Below, piece after piece: positions 44,598 to 55,172 of a DNA stretch of 64,000 nt (position 1 is the first letter of the stretch; each line of letters starts with the position of its first letter). Below the pieces are notes generated by a model that had not been told where the DNA came from, made no database searches, and was given only the letters and a program-made list of their open reading frames with translations. The stretch comes from Heterohyrax brucei (lineage: Eukaryota; Chordata; Mammalia; Hyracoidea; Procaviidae): the NCBI GenBank assembly GCA_028571685.1, contig CM053140.1, positions 219,995,323-220,059,322 on the forward strand. Direction: 5' to 3'. The position numbers and the translations under genes are program-made.

Positions 44598-46430
44598 TCA
44601 GACAAGGCACAGCTTGAGGGGATCCTCAGGATGTTGCCACACCTTCCATTGAAAGTCAGGGTCTAATGTTGCCTTTTTTAGATGGGAGTGATGGACCCAG
44701 GGCCGGATCCCATCAACCTTAACAGCAGTTGGGGTTGTCAGGATCACTGTGTGGGGTCCTTTCCAACGTGGCTCCAAAGTCTCCTTTTGGTGCCTCCGGA
44801 CTCAGACCAGATCTCCCGGCCGAAACTGATGTGGCTTTACAGGAGGGAGATCATGGAGGTGTCTCAACAAGGGGAAAAGTAGATCTTGAGGTTTTTTGCA
44901 GGGCCTGGAGGGACTTACGTAGGTCATGATCAGAGATTTCAGCAAGCATGTCATCCCTTGGTTTAGGGCAGAGAGGTGGTGGCCTCCCAAAAACATTTCA
45001 TAGGGCGTAAGGCCTTGGAGGTAGGGAGAATTACGCACATGCATCAAAGCGAAGGGGAGCAGGGCCATCCAGTCACTACCAGTTTCTAGGGTTAATTTGG
45101 TTAAGGTCTCCTTAAAGGTTCTGTTCATCCTCTCTACCTGTCCTGAACTCTGGGGTTGATAGGCACAATGTAATTTCCAATTAATCCCCAGGATAGACGC
45201 TACTTCCTGAGAGACTGTGGCCACAAAGGAAGGGCCATTGTCTGATCCTAGTGTCAGTGGAACCCCAAACCTAGGTATAAATTCCTCCAGGAGTTTTTTT
45301 GAGACCACCTGAGTTGTCTCTCTCTTAGTGGGAAATGTCTCAGTCCAACCAAAGAACGTGTCTATGAAAACCAAAAGGTACTTATATCCATATCTGCCGG
45401 GCTTAATTTCAGTGAAGTCCAGCTCCCAATGTACTCCGGGCATAGTGCCTCTTTCTCTCTTACCTTGGTGGGCCTTACCAGAGCTGCCTACATTAGTGGC
45501 TTGGCAGGCTTGGCAGGTGTGCATTATTCGTTCAGCCAGCCGGGGTAGTTGGGGTATATAGTACCTTGGAGACAGAAGTTCTTGGACTTTTGCTGCTCCC
45601 AAATGGGTGGTCTGGTGGATCTGGCGGATGAGCTCCTCTCCCAATTTTGGAGGGAGAATGGGGAGCCCTCCTGAGGTATAGTGCCATCCTTTCTTCTGTT
45701 CTATTTCGGGAATTTTTTTTGTGCAGGAGGGTATCCTCTGGGGTATAGGTGGACTCTTCAGGAAGGGTTGGCTTGGGGAACTGGATAGAATTGATCTCGG
45801 GGAGGTTGAGGGTAGCTTCCTTAGCTGCTCGGTCTGCCAGTTTATTGCCTTGGGCTTCCACTGTTTTGGCCTGCTGTTGTCAATGTAGATGCTGGCCGCC
45901 TTGCCAGCCCCTAGTCTCAGAGCCTTGGTGAGTGCTATGAGCTCTGCTCGTTGTGTTGACGTCCAGGATGGTAGGGCTTGTGACCAGAGGACTTGATCAT
46001 CAGCTACCACCACTGCCCGTGTACCTGGTGCCACCCCTGATAAAACTGCTCCGTCAGTGAACAGAGATCAGGGTCCCGCAAGGGAACATCCATAAGATCT
46101 CGGCAAAGGCCGTGCTGTTGGTCAAGCACCTCATTGCAGTCATGCAGTTCAGCCTCCAGGTCTGGGTCAGGTAGCAGCGTGCCTGGATTGAGGGCCGAGC
46201 TAGAAGCAAACACAACTCGGGGCTGATCTAGCAATAAAGACTGGTAGTGGGTTAGCCAGGCATTGGAAATCCATTTATGAGGTGGGCTACGCAGGACTCC
46301 CTCGATGGCATGGGGGGTAGTGATGGTCAGGAGCTGTCCCATAGTCAGTTTATCAGAGTCTTTTGCTAGTTGAGCGGTGGCTGCAACAATCCTAAGGCAC
46401 CTTGGCCATCCTGAGGCCACTGGACTTCTG
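44598..46430 (-). pseudogene. pol: ERV pol remnant: RT connection, RNase H, integrase
   Basis: 46420-46080 is the RT connection region. After a frameshift near 46065, RNase H begins with FTDG and keeps the Glu of AEL and Asp of YIDN. A deletion plus frameshift near 45880 removes about half of RNase H; the ADRA segment is in another frame, and frame is regained at the A8 run near 45713-45720. Integrase (45690-44800) keeps the HHCC zinc residues (HQTTH, CQAC) and the D-D-E catalytic residues (ELDFTE, SDNGP, GQVER). A TGA at 44804-44802 replaces an expected Trp, and the C-terminal domain continues in frame to a stop at 44598. Protease and the polymerase YXDD core are absent. Confidence 0.9.
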
Positions 46431-47791
46431 CCAGGAGGATTCTGCTTACCTTTTTGGCCTGCTTATCCTCCAGCTGTTCATGGTTGTTGAAGGTCTTCAT
46501 GGCGATCTCTATCAATTCGGATAGATTTTTACCTTCAAATCTTTCTATTTTCTGGATCTTCTTCCTAATGTCAGGGGCTGACTGGCCCACGAAGGCGATG
46601 TTGATGGCTCGCTGGTTCTCAGAGGATTCAGGATTAATGGGAGTGTATGTGTGATATGCCTCCATTAACTGCTCTAAAAAGGCTGCTGGGGACTCAGGGT
46701 TCCTGAACTACTTGGGTTACCTTAGACAAATTTGTGGGGTGCCTAGCAGTGGCCCAGAGACCCCCTATAAGAACCTGGTGGTAGACAGTTAGGCACTGCT
46801 TACCTACAGTGATGTTCAGGTCCCAATCTGGACGGGTTAGAGGAAAAACATGACTAATCTCATCCAAGTCGCTCAAGAAGTGGCCGTCTACACCTGGTAC
46901 CTGCTTCCTGGCCAGGGACACAATCCTATCCTTCTCTTCAGTGGTGAAGAGAGTCTGGAGGAGTTGTTGCACATCCTCCCAGGTTGGCTGATGCGTCACA
47001 AAGATGGTCTCCAACAGGGAGATCAGGACTTGGGTCTTTTCAGAGAAGGAGGGGTTTTGCATTTTCCAGTTACAAAGATCAGAGATAGTAAAAGGAGTTT
47101 AGAGTAAAAAGGGGAGCCCTGCCTCAGTCATGTGCCCTATAGCGCATACGGGGAAGACATGAAAGGAGGGCTCTGCAGACGGCTGAAAGGACCGACACGA
47201 GTGGGTATGTGCTGGGCTTTGGAGGTCAGAGGAAGGTGGTGCTATAGAAGTGGCGGGGATCAGGGAAGCAGTCAGGACTGGAGGGTCCACAGGGACCCTA
47301 TACAGGCCACAGCAACTGGCTTCGGCTCCCTCGGTCCTGGTGGTGGCAAGAGGAGGAATGGGAACTGGGGGGTAGGGAGGTGGGAGACCCAATAGGTCAT
47401 CTGGGTCAGAGGAATAAGATGGAGAAAGGGAAGCTGGAGGGGGCTTCGAGGAGCCCTGAACCACCAGGGTTGTAGGAGGCTGTTTAGAAGGAGCATAGGG
47501 CTGTAGCCACGCAGGTGGCTGCCTGAGGAGGTCCTGCCAAGTAACAATGTATAGCATCTGATCAGGGTGACCAGGATCACCAAAGATGACCTGGAAAACA
47601 GAATGGGTTTGGCTAATGTGTAAGGATCCCGTGGGCGGCCATCCAGTACCAAAGGCTGGCCATTCCAGGTTACAGAGTGTGCGGAGCTTTCCTGGCTTCA
47701 CATTGCCAAAGTCTCGGGCTCATTTCTGGAAATCTTAAAAGTGGTCAAGGAAGAGGCCTAGGGGTGTTACAGAGTGAGAAGATTGCCCCAT
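46431..47791 (-). pseudogene. gag: ERV gag remnant: MA, p12-like, CA
   Basis: Start ATG at 47791 in a strong context (gccaccATGG) with MGQ, so the N-myristoyl glycine is present. Stops at 47737-47735 (codon 19) and codon 24 follow. MA continues in the same frame (47701-47480, EWPAFGTGW and GHPDQ), then a proline-rich region with PPPY late-domain motif (~47385). A stop at 47101-47099 lies just before CA. CA reads 47062-46694 (FSEKTQ, THQPTW), shifts frame near 46700, and carries the major homology region and QSAPDIR (~46580). It ends at the deletion junction near 46430; nucleocapsid is lost. Confidence 0.92.
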
Positions 47792-48127
47792 GGTGGCAAA
47801 AGTAACAATCAGGATGAACAGTACAATCAAACAAACAACAGAACAGACATGGACCGGTCACAGAAGAAAACAAAACAAAAACCAGACCAGGACGCTAATT
47901 TGTGTCTGTGGGACTTTGTGCCAGAGAACCAAAAAAGGAACCAGCAGCGCCCACCCAGATGGAGAGCTGGGGCATCCCCCAGCCTCTGACTCAGAGAGTG
48001 CTTTTGCTTCCAGATTCTGTCTTGTGAGTCCCAGAACCAGAGCCTGAGCACAGAGATTAACAGAAAATATCGAGACTCACCGGTGAGGTTCAAACTAGAT
48101 TGGCCACCTGCAGAGGTCACTCTTGAA
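47792..48127 (-). other. ERV leader (packaging region)
   Basis: 336 bp between primer site and gag start, non-coding, as in gammaretroviruses, where it holds the dimerisation and packaging signals. Specific hairpins were not modelled. Confidence 0.6.
48075..48082 (-). promoter_or_regulatory. Candidate major splice donor in ERV leader
   Basis: CG|GTGAGT on minus, ~50 nt after the primer site, is a strong donor and would supply the spliced env RNA. Known position for the group; usage is inferred. Confidence 0.4.
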
Positions 48128-48145
48128 ATCCCAGACGAGCCCCCA
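48128..48145 (-). other. tRNA-Pro primer-binding site
   Basis: TGGGGGCTCGTCTGGGAT on minus, two bases after the 5' LTR. It fits tRNA-Pro with one changed base. Confidence 0.92.
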
Positions 48146-48147
48146 AA

Positions 48148-48635
48148 TGTTAGGGTCTGGATTTCAAGATGCAATGCAGTTTCTCTTTAAAAGTCAAGCT
48201 TTATTAAAAATGTGCCCAATAGGAGAAAGGCTGGTGCACCAGGGACGCACTCCAAACTACACAGAGCAGGAAGCGACCCCAAGTTTCTCCAGTGTGTAGT
48301 ATTTAAGCCGTGAAACCGTAAAGTAGGGAGGGGGAGCTGACCTTTACATTGATTGGTTGAGGCCACCTGGAATTCCTGTTAGTTGTAAAATGTGGTCGTT
48401 AGCAAATGTTTTAGTAGATTGTGGTCAAGGTCTAGGGATCATTTTCAAGGCTGTCTCCAGGCTTTGTCTTGTGACAGATATTTTGCAAGACAAAGGTGAG
48501 ATTACTCTATGGTATTTTCCTGCTATTAAGTTGTTTCCTGGGGCTTTCTACTTTAATACCTCGAATTTTTACTGCACCCTTCCTCGAAATGGAGTCTGAG
48601 GCTCAAAATGGAGTCACTTATGTCTCATTTTAACA
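48148..48635 (-). mobile_element. 5' LTR of gammaretroviral ERV
   Basis: 488 bp. On minus: CCAAT box at 48356-48352, TATA-like TTAAATA at 48306-48300, polyadenylation signal AATAAA at 48205-48200, and CCTAACA end. The U3-R-U5 order is thus readable. Activity is unknown. Confidence 0.93.
48300..48356 (-). promoter_or_regulatory. ERV LTR core promoter (CCAAT and TATA-like)
   Basis: CCAAT at 48356-48352 lies 46 bases upstream of TTAAATA (48306-48300). In the 3' LTR both boxes remain (42295-42240 region). Confidence 0.65.
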
Positions 48636-49600
48636 CTGTAACTGCCAATTAAGAGAATATATGGAAATTCCTTTCTCTGCTTTCTTGAAAAAACACATAA
48701 ATAGATATGGCCGATAACAGAACGGGGTACACAGCTGTTTTTCAGACTTGAGTCCATCTGCCCCACCACAAGCTAATAAACACCTTTTCCTCTACAAAGT
48801 GATGTTTGAGGTGCTTTCTGCTCTGCGGGGCCAAACTTACCTTTTTCCTGCTACATTAGCTATTGTATTTAAGTCAGTGATCTGTTTTTAGTTAATTTTT
48901 GTATAGAGATGAGGTAGGGGTTCTACTTTGATCTTTTGCTTGTGGATACCCAGTTGTCCCAGAATTATTTGTTGAAGAGACTATTATTTTTCATTTGAAA
49001 CAAACATTTCAGTGATATTTAGTACATTCACAATATTATGTAGCTACCACATCTATTGACACCCTTGTCCAAAGTTACTTGATCATGGATATATGAGTTT
49101 ATTTTTGGATTCTAATCTCTTTTCCATTTATCTATATGTTGGTGTATGCCAATGTGACACTGTTTAGATTACACTAGCTTTGTAGCAAGACTTGAAATCA
49201 GGAATGTAAGTCCTCCAGCTTTGTTCTCCCTTTGCAATATTATTTAGCTGTTTGGAAATTCCACATGAATTTGAAGAATAGCTTTTCCATTTCTACAAAA
49301 GGCACAGGAATTTTGATGTTGCTGGCATTGAATCTACAGATCAGTTTGGGTGCCACTGACATTTAAACAATATTGTCCCCTAGAATTGAGATACTTTTCC
49401 ACTTATTTAGGTCCTCTTAATTTCTTTCAGCAATGTGTTTTGTAGTTTTCAGTGTATAAATATTTTACCTCCTTTATTAAATGTATTCCTAAATATTTTA
49501 TTCTTTTGGATGCAATTATAAACAAAATTTCCCTTGAAATTTTAGTTTTGTATATTTCATGGCCAGATTATGGATTGAATTGTATCTCCCCAATGTATGT

Positions 49601-50219
49601 ATACTTTAGGACAGATCTTGAAATGTTCTCTTTGATGATGAATGCAACACTATTCCTCTTCAAGTTTTCATTCCTGGCATAGTAGCACGTATGATTGTCT
49701 GATTCCAAATGGCAGATCCAGTCCATTTCAGCTCACTAATGCCTAGGATGTCAATGTTTATGTGTTTCATCTCATTTTTGATGATTTCTAATTTCCCTAG
49801 ATTCATGTTTCATACATTCCATGTTCTGATTATTAACAGATGTTTATAGCTATTTCTCCTTGAGTCATGCCACATCACCAAAGGAAGATCCTGAAGGCTT
49901 TACTCTATACACGGCATTAAGGTGGACTCTACTTTGAGGAGGCAGCACTTTCCCAGTCAGCTTCTGAGGGTCTTCCAACCTAGGGGGCTCATTTTCCAGC
50001 ACTATATCTGAAAATTTTTTTGCTGCTATTCATAATGTTTTCCCTGGCTAATTCTTTTCATAAGTAGACTGCCAGGCCCTTCTTCCTAGTCTGTTTCAGT
50101 CTGGAAACACAGCTGAAAGCTTTCCACCATGGGCGACCTTGCTGGTCTCTAAATACTGGTGGCATAGCTTCCACCATCACAGCAATACACACGTCTTCAT
50201 AGTACAACAAAACGACAGA
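49601..50219 (-). mobile_element. Inverted 5' segment of RTE
   Basis: Minus strand reads RTE leader and endonuclease N-terminus: ILGISELKW-type text lies near 49745. It ends at agatctgtcctaaagtata (49620-49602), the same point at which the plus-strand segment begins (agaagatttgtcctgaagta). Together they give one RTE with its 5' part flipped. Confidence 0.85.
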
Positions 50220-52826
50220 GAAGATTTGTCCTGAAGTACAATGCTGTCAGTGAGAGGATAATATCCATATACCTACAAAGAAGACCAATTAATATGACTG
50301 TTATTCAAATTTACATACCAACCACTAAAGCCAAAGATGAAGACACTGATGATTTTTACCAGCTTCTGCAGTCAAAAATTGATGGAACATGCTATCAGAG
50401 TGCACTGATAATTGCTGGTGATTAAAATGCAAAAGTTGTTGGAACAAAAGAAGAAGGATTGGTAGTTGGAAGATACGACATTGGTGATAGAAAATATGCT
50501 GGAGATTTCATGATAGAATTTTGCAAGACTAACTATTTCTTCATTGCAATACCTTTTTAACCAATGCGAACAGGGACTATGCACATGGACTTACACAGAA
50601 ATGGAACTGAGTGCATCTGTGGAAAAGACTATGGAAAAGCTCCACATCAGCAATCAGAACAAGACCAAGTTCTGATTGTGGCATAGATCACCAGTTGCTC
50701 ATATGCAAGCTCAAAGTGGAACTGAAGAAAATTAGAACAAGTCCATGAGATCCTAAGTATGACTTTGAACATATCTCATTTGATTTGAGAGACCATCTCA
50801 AGAAAAGATTTGATGTGTTGAACACTAATAACTGACAACCTGATGAATTGTTGAATGACATCAAAGATATCCTCTGTGAAGAGCAAGACATCATTAAAAA
50901 GACAGGAAAGAAAGAAAAGACCAAACTGGATGTCAGAAGAAACTCTGAAACTTGCTCTTGAATGTCAAGCAGCTAAAGCAAAAGGAAGAAATGATGAAAT
51001 AAAAGAACTGAGCACAAGATTTCAAAGAGCAGCTCAAGAAGACAAAGTAACGTACTAAAATGACATGTGCAAAGAGCCACAAATAGAAAATCAAAAGGGA
51101 AGATGCATTCTGCATTTCTTAAGCTGAAAGAACTGAAGAAAAAAAATTCAAACCTTGACTTTCAACAGTGAAGGATTCTACAGGGAAAATATTAAACAAC
51201 TTAAGGAGCATCAAAAGAAGATGTAAGGAATACACAGAGTCATTATTTCAGAAAGAGCTGGCAGATGTTCAGCCACTTGAAGAGGCAGCATATGATCAGG
51301 AACCAATGATATCGAAGGACGAAGCCAGAGCTGCTTTGAAGGCACTGGTGAAAAACAAGACTCCAGAAATTGATGGAGTATCAGTTGAGATATTACAACA
51401 AATGAGGGTAAGGGGTGGAAGTGCTCACTTGTCTATGTGAAGGAATCTGGAGGAAAGCTACCTGGTCAACTGTCTGGAAAAGATTCATATTTGAGCTCAT
51501 TGCAAAGAAAGGTGATCAAACTGAAGCCAGAAATTACCGAATAACAACATCATTAATATCACACAGAAGTAAAGTTTTGCTCAAGGTCATTCAAAAGTGA
51601 CTGCAACAGTATATTGACAAGTAACTGCCAGAAATTCATACTAGATTCAGAAGTGGAATCAGGGATATCATTGCTGATGTCAGATGGATCTTGGCTGAAA
51701 GCAGAAAATACCAGAAAGATGTTTACCTGTGCTTCATCGACTAAGGAAAGGCATTCAACTATGTGGATCCTAACAAATTATGGCTAACATTGTAGAGAAT
51801 GAGAACTTCAAAACACTTAATTGTGCTATTAAGGAACCTCTACAGGTGTCAATAGGCAGCTGTGCATACAGAAACAAGACGACACTGCATGGTTTAAAGT
51901 CCGGAAAGGTGTGCATCAGGGTTGTATCCTTCCACCATACCTTTTCAATCTATATGTCAAGCAAACAATCCAAGAAGCTGGACTATATGAAGAACAAGGC
52001 GTCAGGATTGGAGCAGACTCATTAACAACCTGTGTGACCCAGATAACACCACCTGACTTGCTGGAACTGAAGAGGATTTGAAACACTTAATGATGAAGAT
52101 CAAAGACCACAGTTTTCAGTATGGATTGCACCTCAACATTAAGAAAATAAAAATCCCCACAACTGGACCAGTAAGCAACATTGTGATAAATGGAAAAATG
52201 ATTGAGGTTGTTAAGGATTTCATTCTACTTGAGTCCACAATCAACACCCACGGAAGAAGCAGTCAAGAAATCAAGACACATTGCGTTGGGAAAATCTGCG
52301 ACAAAGGACCTCTTTAAAGTATTGAAAAGTAAAGATGCCATCTGGAAGATTAAAGTACACCTGCCCCATGCCATGGTATTTTTGATCTCATTGTACACAT
52401 GCAGAAGCTGGACAATCAACAAGGAAGATAGAAGGAGAATTGATATTTTTGAATTGTGGTTTTGGAAAAGAATGTTGAATGTACCACAGAGTGCCAAAAG
52501 AACTAACAGATGTGTTCTGGTAGAAGTACAACCAGAGTGCTCCATGGAAGCAATATGGCAAGACTGCATCTTACATACTTTAGGGACACTGTCAGGAGGG
52601 ATCAGTCCCTGGAGAAAGTCATCATCCTTGGTAAAGTTGAGGGTCAGCAAAAAAGAGGAAGACTCTTGACAAGATGAACTGACACAGTGGCTGCAACGAT
52701 GGGCTTGCACATAAAAACAATCATGGATGTGTTACAAGACCGGGCAGTGTTTTGTTCTGTTTTGCATAGATAGGGTTGCTACGAGTTGGAACTGACTTGA
52801 TGTCACCTAACAACAACAGCAACAAC
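50220..52826 (+). pseudogene. RTE LINE polyprotein remnant (endonuclease and RT)
   Basis: Sense RTE: endonuclease domain (50220-50760), linker (50760-51240, basic), RT (51240-52100) and C-terminal region (52200-52690; IDIFELWFWKRML and MAEW-like basic tail), then the 3' end at 52740-52826 with an aac-repeat tail shared with AfroSINEs. The RT box corresponding to YADD reads as ADN near 52040 (second Asp codon changed), and stops occur throughout (e.g. in the endonuclease near 50424). It is the best RTE in the window but inactive. Confidence 0.88.
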
Positions 52827-53540
52827 ATATGTGTTAGAATCCTAACCCCTATATACGTTGATGGAATTCTAATTGGAAGTTAGATTTTCCTTGTTATGTT
52901 TATGAGTTCATGTTATTCCTTAAGCAAATCACTTCTGGGTTATAAGAAGCAGCACAGACCCACAGACAAACAAGCACAAACTGGAGACGCTGGATGCCAT
53001 GAACTAGTTAAAGAACCAGGGCTTTCGATGCTGAAGGAGACAAGCCTCTTCCCCCAGAACTGACAGAAAGTCTTATCCTGTAGCCGGTGCCAAAGTCAGA
53101 CTTCCAGCCTCCTAAGCTATGAGAATATTAATTTATATACTTTTAGAACCACCCACTTGTGATGTTTTTGTTATGGCAGCACCAGATAGCTAATGCAGCC
53201 AGTATAACAAAACACAGCTATTTCGTTTGTTGATCACACACTCTGCAACGTTACTGAGTTCGTTTATTAGCGCTAGTAATTTGAGCAGGTGGAGTCTTTG
53301 GGATTTTCTCTATACAGGATCGTGGTATTTGAATAGAGATAGTTTTACTTATTCCTTTCCAATTTGGGTACTTTTTCTTCCCCCTTGTCTAACTGCTCTA
53401 GCTAGTATTATCATTGTTGAATGAGAGTGATGCAAGTAAGCATCTTTATCTTGTTCTTGATTTTAGGAGAAATATTTTCAGTATTTCACTGTATGATGTT
53501 ATCTGTGCAATAATTATATTTTTTGTCCCTATTTTCGTCA

Positions 53541-53864
53541 TAACTTCTGGTTGTCAGGCTATGTAAATTGAAAGTTTTTTGTTTTTTTTTAAAGCAAGAG
53601 ACAGGGAGTGCCACCATAGTCACATAGCACACATACTGAGTTACATTGTGTTTCTGTCTTCTTTCTGCACATGTTGTGAGTCAGTATAGCCTTTGTATCC
53701 TCAATGTCTAACAGTTGTGACTTTCATGCACTAGCCAGTCAGTAAATGCTCCATTATTAAATAAATGAATGAGGCTGGTAGGACTGACTACCTTCCTCTT
53801 ATAGTTGAACTATGATGATACTAGTATTCTTGGATACGAATGAGAACTGCTGTTATTAGTGCAT
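53541..53864. other. Unassigned
   Basis: T-rich run near 53575-53590; nothing recognised. Confidence 0.3.
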
Positions 53865-54330
53865 TACTTTCATAGGGTTGTCGTGACAAAATACCACAAA
53901 GTAGGTGGCCTTAGGAAACCCTGCTACGGCTGCTAACCAGAACATTGGCAGTTCAAATCTGCCAAGTGCTCTTTAGAAACGCTACGGGGCCATTCTATTC
54001 TGTAGAGTCGCAATCAGTCGGAATCCACTCAACAGCAGTGGGTTTGGTTTGGTTTTGGATAATTGGCTTTAAACAACACAAATATATTTTCTCAGTTTTG
54101 GAGGCTAGTTGCCTGAATCCCGAGTATCAGCAGGGCTGTGTTTACTCTGAAGAGTCTCATGGAAGATTGTTATCTCTCCAGCTTCTGGTGAGCCCAGGCA
54201 TTTCTTGGCACTTATATAATGGCCCTCTTTTCTCTGGCTTTCTGTGTCTCCATCTCTTTAGAAAGACACTACTCAGGTTAGTATATGATCTACCTGGTAT
54301 GACCTCATGTGAATTTAACTAACAATGTAT
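53865..54330 (-). mobile_element. MLT1-like MaLR LTR (antisense), split by SINE
   Basis: tcatagggttgtcgtgacaa, aaataccacaaagtaggtgg, then after the SINE ttttctcagttttggaggct and ccagcttctggtgagcccag follow the antisense MLT1-class order. Confidence 0.65.
53912..54058 (+). mobile_element. AfroSINE (sense)
   Basis: aaaccctgctacggctgcta, ggcagttcaaatctgccaag (B-box region), tagagtcgcaatcagtcgga and a ggtttggtttggttttgg tail. Confidence 0.85.
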
Positions 54331-54653
54331 TATTGAATGACTGTTAAGATTGTGTGTCAGTTTGGCTGGATCATGATTCTCAGTGTTTATGTGCGTTATT
54401 CCCGTACTAGGATCTGCTGTAAGTAGGCAACCAGTTGAAAGGGAATTTCTTTCCGTTTGTGATCTGCATCCATGTCGAAGTGAACATTCTGGCTTTTTTC
54501 TTCTCTGGATCCTGTAACTGCCTTCTGCTCATCTGACCTCTGGTTCTCAGAACTTGAGCTAGCAGGTTACCTGCTGGTATTGGGATTTGTCAGTCTTCAC
54601 AATCCATGAGGAAGAGCTCTTTTCTACAACCTACCATTCTTGCATTTGCCAGC
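54331..54653. other. Possible old LTR, unassigned
   Basis: gttaagattgtgtgtcagtt and ggctggatcatgattctcag start, cttctgctcatctgacctct later; a repeat by look, family not named. A related text lies at 16210-16480. Confidence 0.4.
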
Positions 54654-54805
54654 TGACATGGATTGATGTGTGTCCCCCCAAAAATATGTGTAGCCATGTG
54701 ACTGGGCCATGATTCCCAATATTTTATGATTGTCCTCCATTTTGTGATTTTATGCTATATGTTAGAAGATTAGGGGGGGACTGTAATTCCTGCATAAAAT
54801 CTGGT

Positions 54806-55172
54806 ATTGCATCAGTCTTTGTCCAGGGAGCATCTTGGCACAGGAACCTCAGATCTGAAGGATGTGCTCTTCTTCTGGTGCAGATTTCTTTATAGTGCGA
54901 GGTTCCCAATTCTCTGGTTGCTTCTCTTTCCTCTTATCTCTTGCAGGCTGAAAGGATTAAGGGTGGGGTAAAGCTGTACTGCAGGGAAACAAACTCCCTT
55001 TACAGTGGAGCAGGGAGGTGATCTTATAAAGGGATTTACAGTCTCACCCTAATCCCTTAACATACAGCATAGGAAAACCACAAAATGGAGGACAGTCACA
55101 ACATACTGGGAATCATGGCCCAGCCACATGGCTACACATATATTTGGTGGGGCACAATTCGATCCGTGACAC
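54806..55172 (-). mobile_element. MaLR-like LTR, inverted, inside another LTR
   Basis: Plus strand reads antisense LTR from gcatcagtctttgtccaggg to tcgatccgtgacac. Its 5' end is complete (GTGTCACGG on minus); its 3' end is cut. Confidence 0.75.

Larger units (their letters stand above)
42086..48635 (-). mobile_element. Gammaretrovirus-like ERV provirus, defective (6.55 kb)
   Basis: Minus-strand order: 5' LTR (48635-48148), tRNA-Pro primer site, leader, gag, pol, env, polypurine tract, 3' LTR (42577-42086). Flanks ctat (42082-42085) and ctgt (48636-48639) fit a 4-bp TSD with one change. The Pro primer, PPPY motif in gag, CX6CC in TM and WGCE-type SU motif place it with class I gammaretroviruses. 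About 2 kb between capsid and the RNase H side of RT is missing, and every gene has stops or frameshifts. The LTRs differ at ~24 of ~485 positions plus a 4-bp indel. Confidence 0.93.
41490..48855 (+). mobile_element. ERV1-type LTR (816 bp) split by the gammaretroviral ERV
   Basis: Halves 41490-42085 and 48636-48855. TTAG flanks the whole (41486-41489 and 48856-48859), a 4-bp TSD typical of ERV1. An aataaa signal is at 48775-48780 and the end is ctgctaca. Strand is inferred from the polyadenylation signal. Confidence 0.65.
49566..53196 (+). mobile_element. MaLR-like LTR split by an RTE
   Basis: Left part 49566-49600 (tggattgaattgtatctccc) and right part 52827-53196 (gtgttagaatcctaacccct to agctaatgca) form one LTR inserted in the ancient L1; gccag occurs at both outer borders. 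The RTE between them is younger. Confidence 0.75.
36525..53540 (-). mobile_element. Single ancient L1 (L1M-like), split into at least seven pieces
   Basis: Antisense L1 pieces at about 36525-36934, 37086-37254, 37873-38045, 40011-40176, 41258-41489, 48856-49565 and 53197-53540 follow consensus order from 3' UTR to mid ORF2, so they are one element. Total is about 2.2 kb spread over 17 kb. The intervening DNA is later insertions, several with TSDs. No reading frame survives. Confidence 0.75.

Noticed and set aside
52202..52669. 155-codon frame as a host gene
   Set aside because: It is the C-terminal part of an RTE/BovB-like polyprotein, with upstream parts in other frames.
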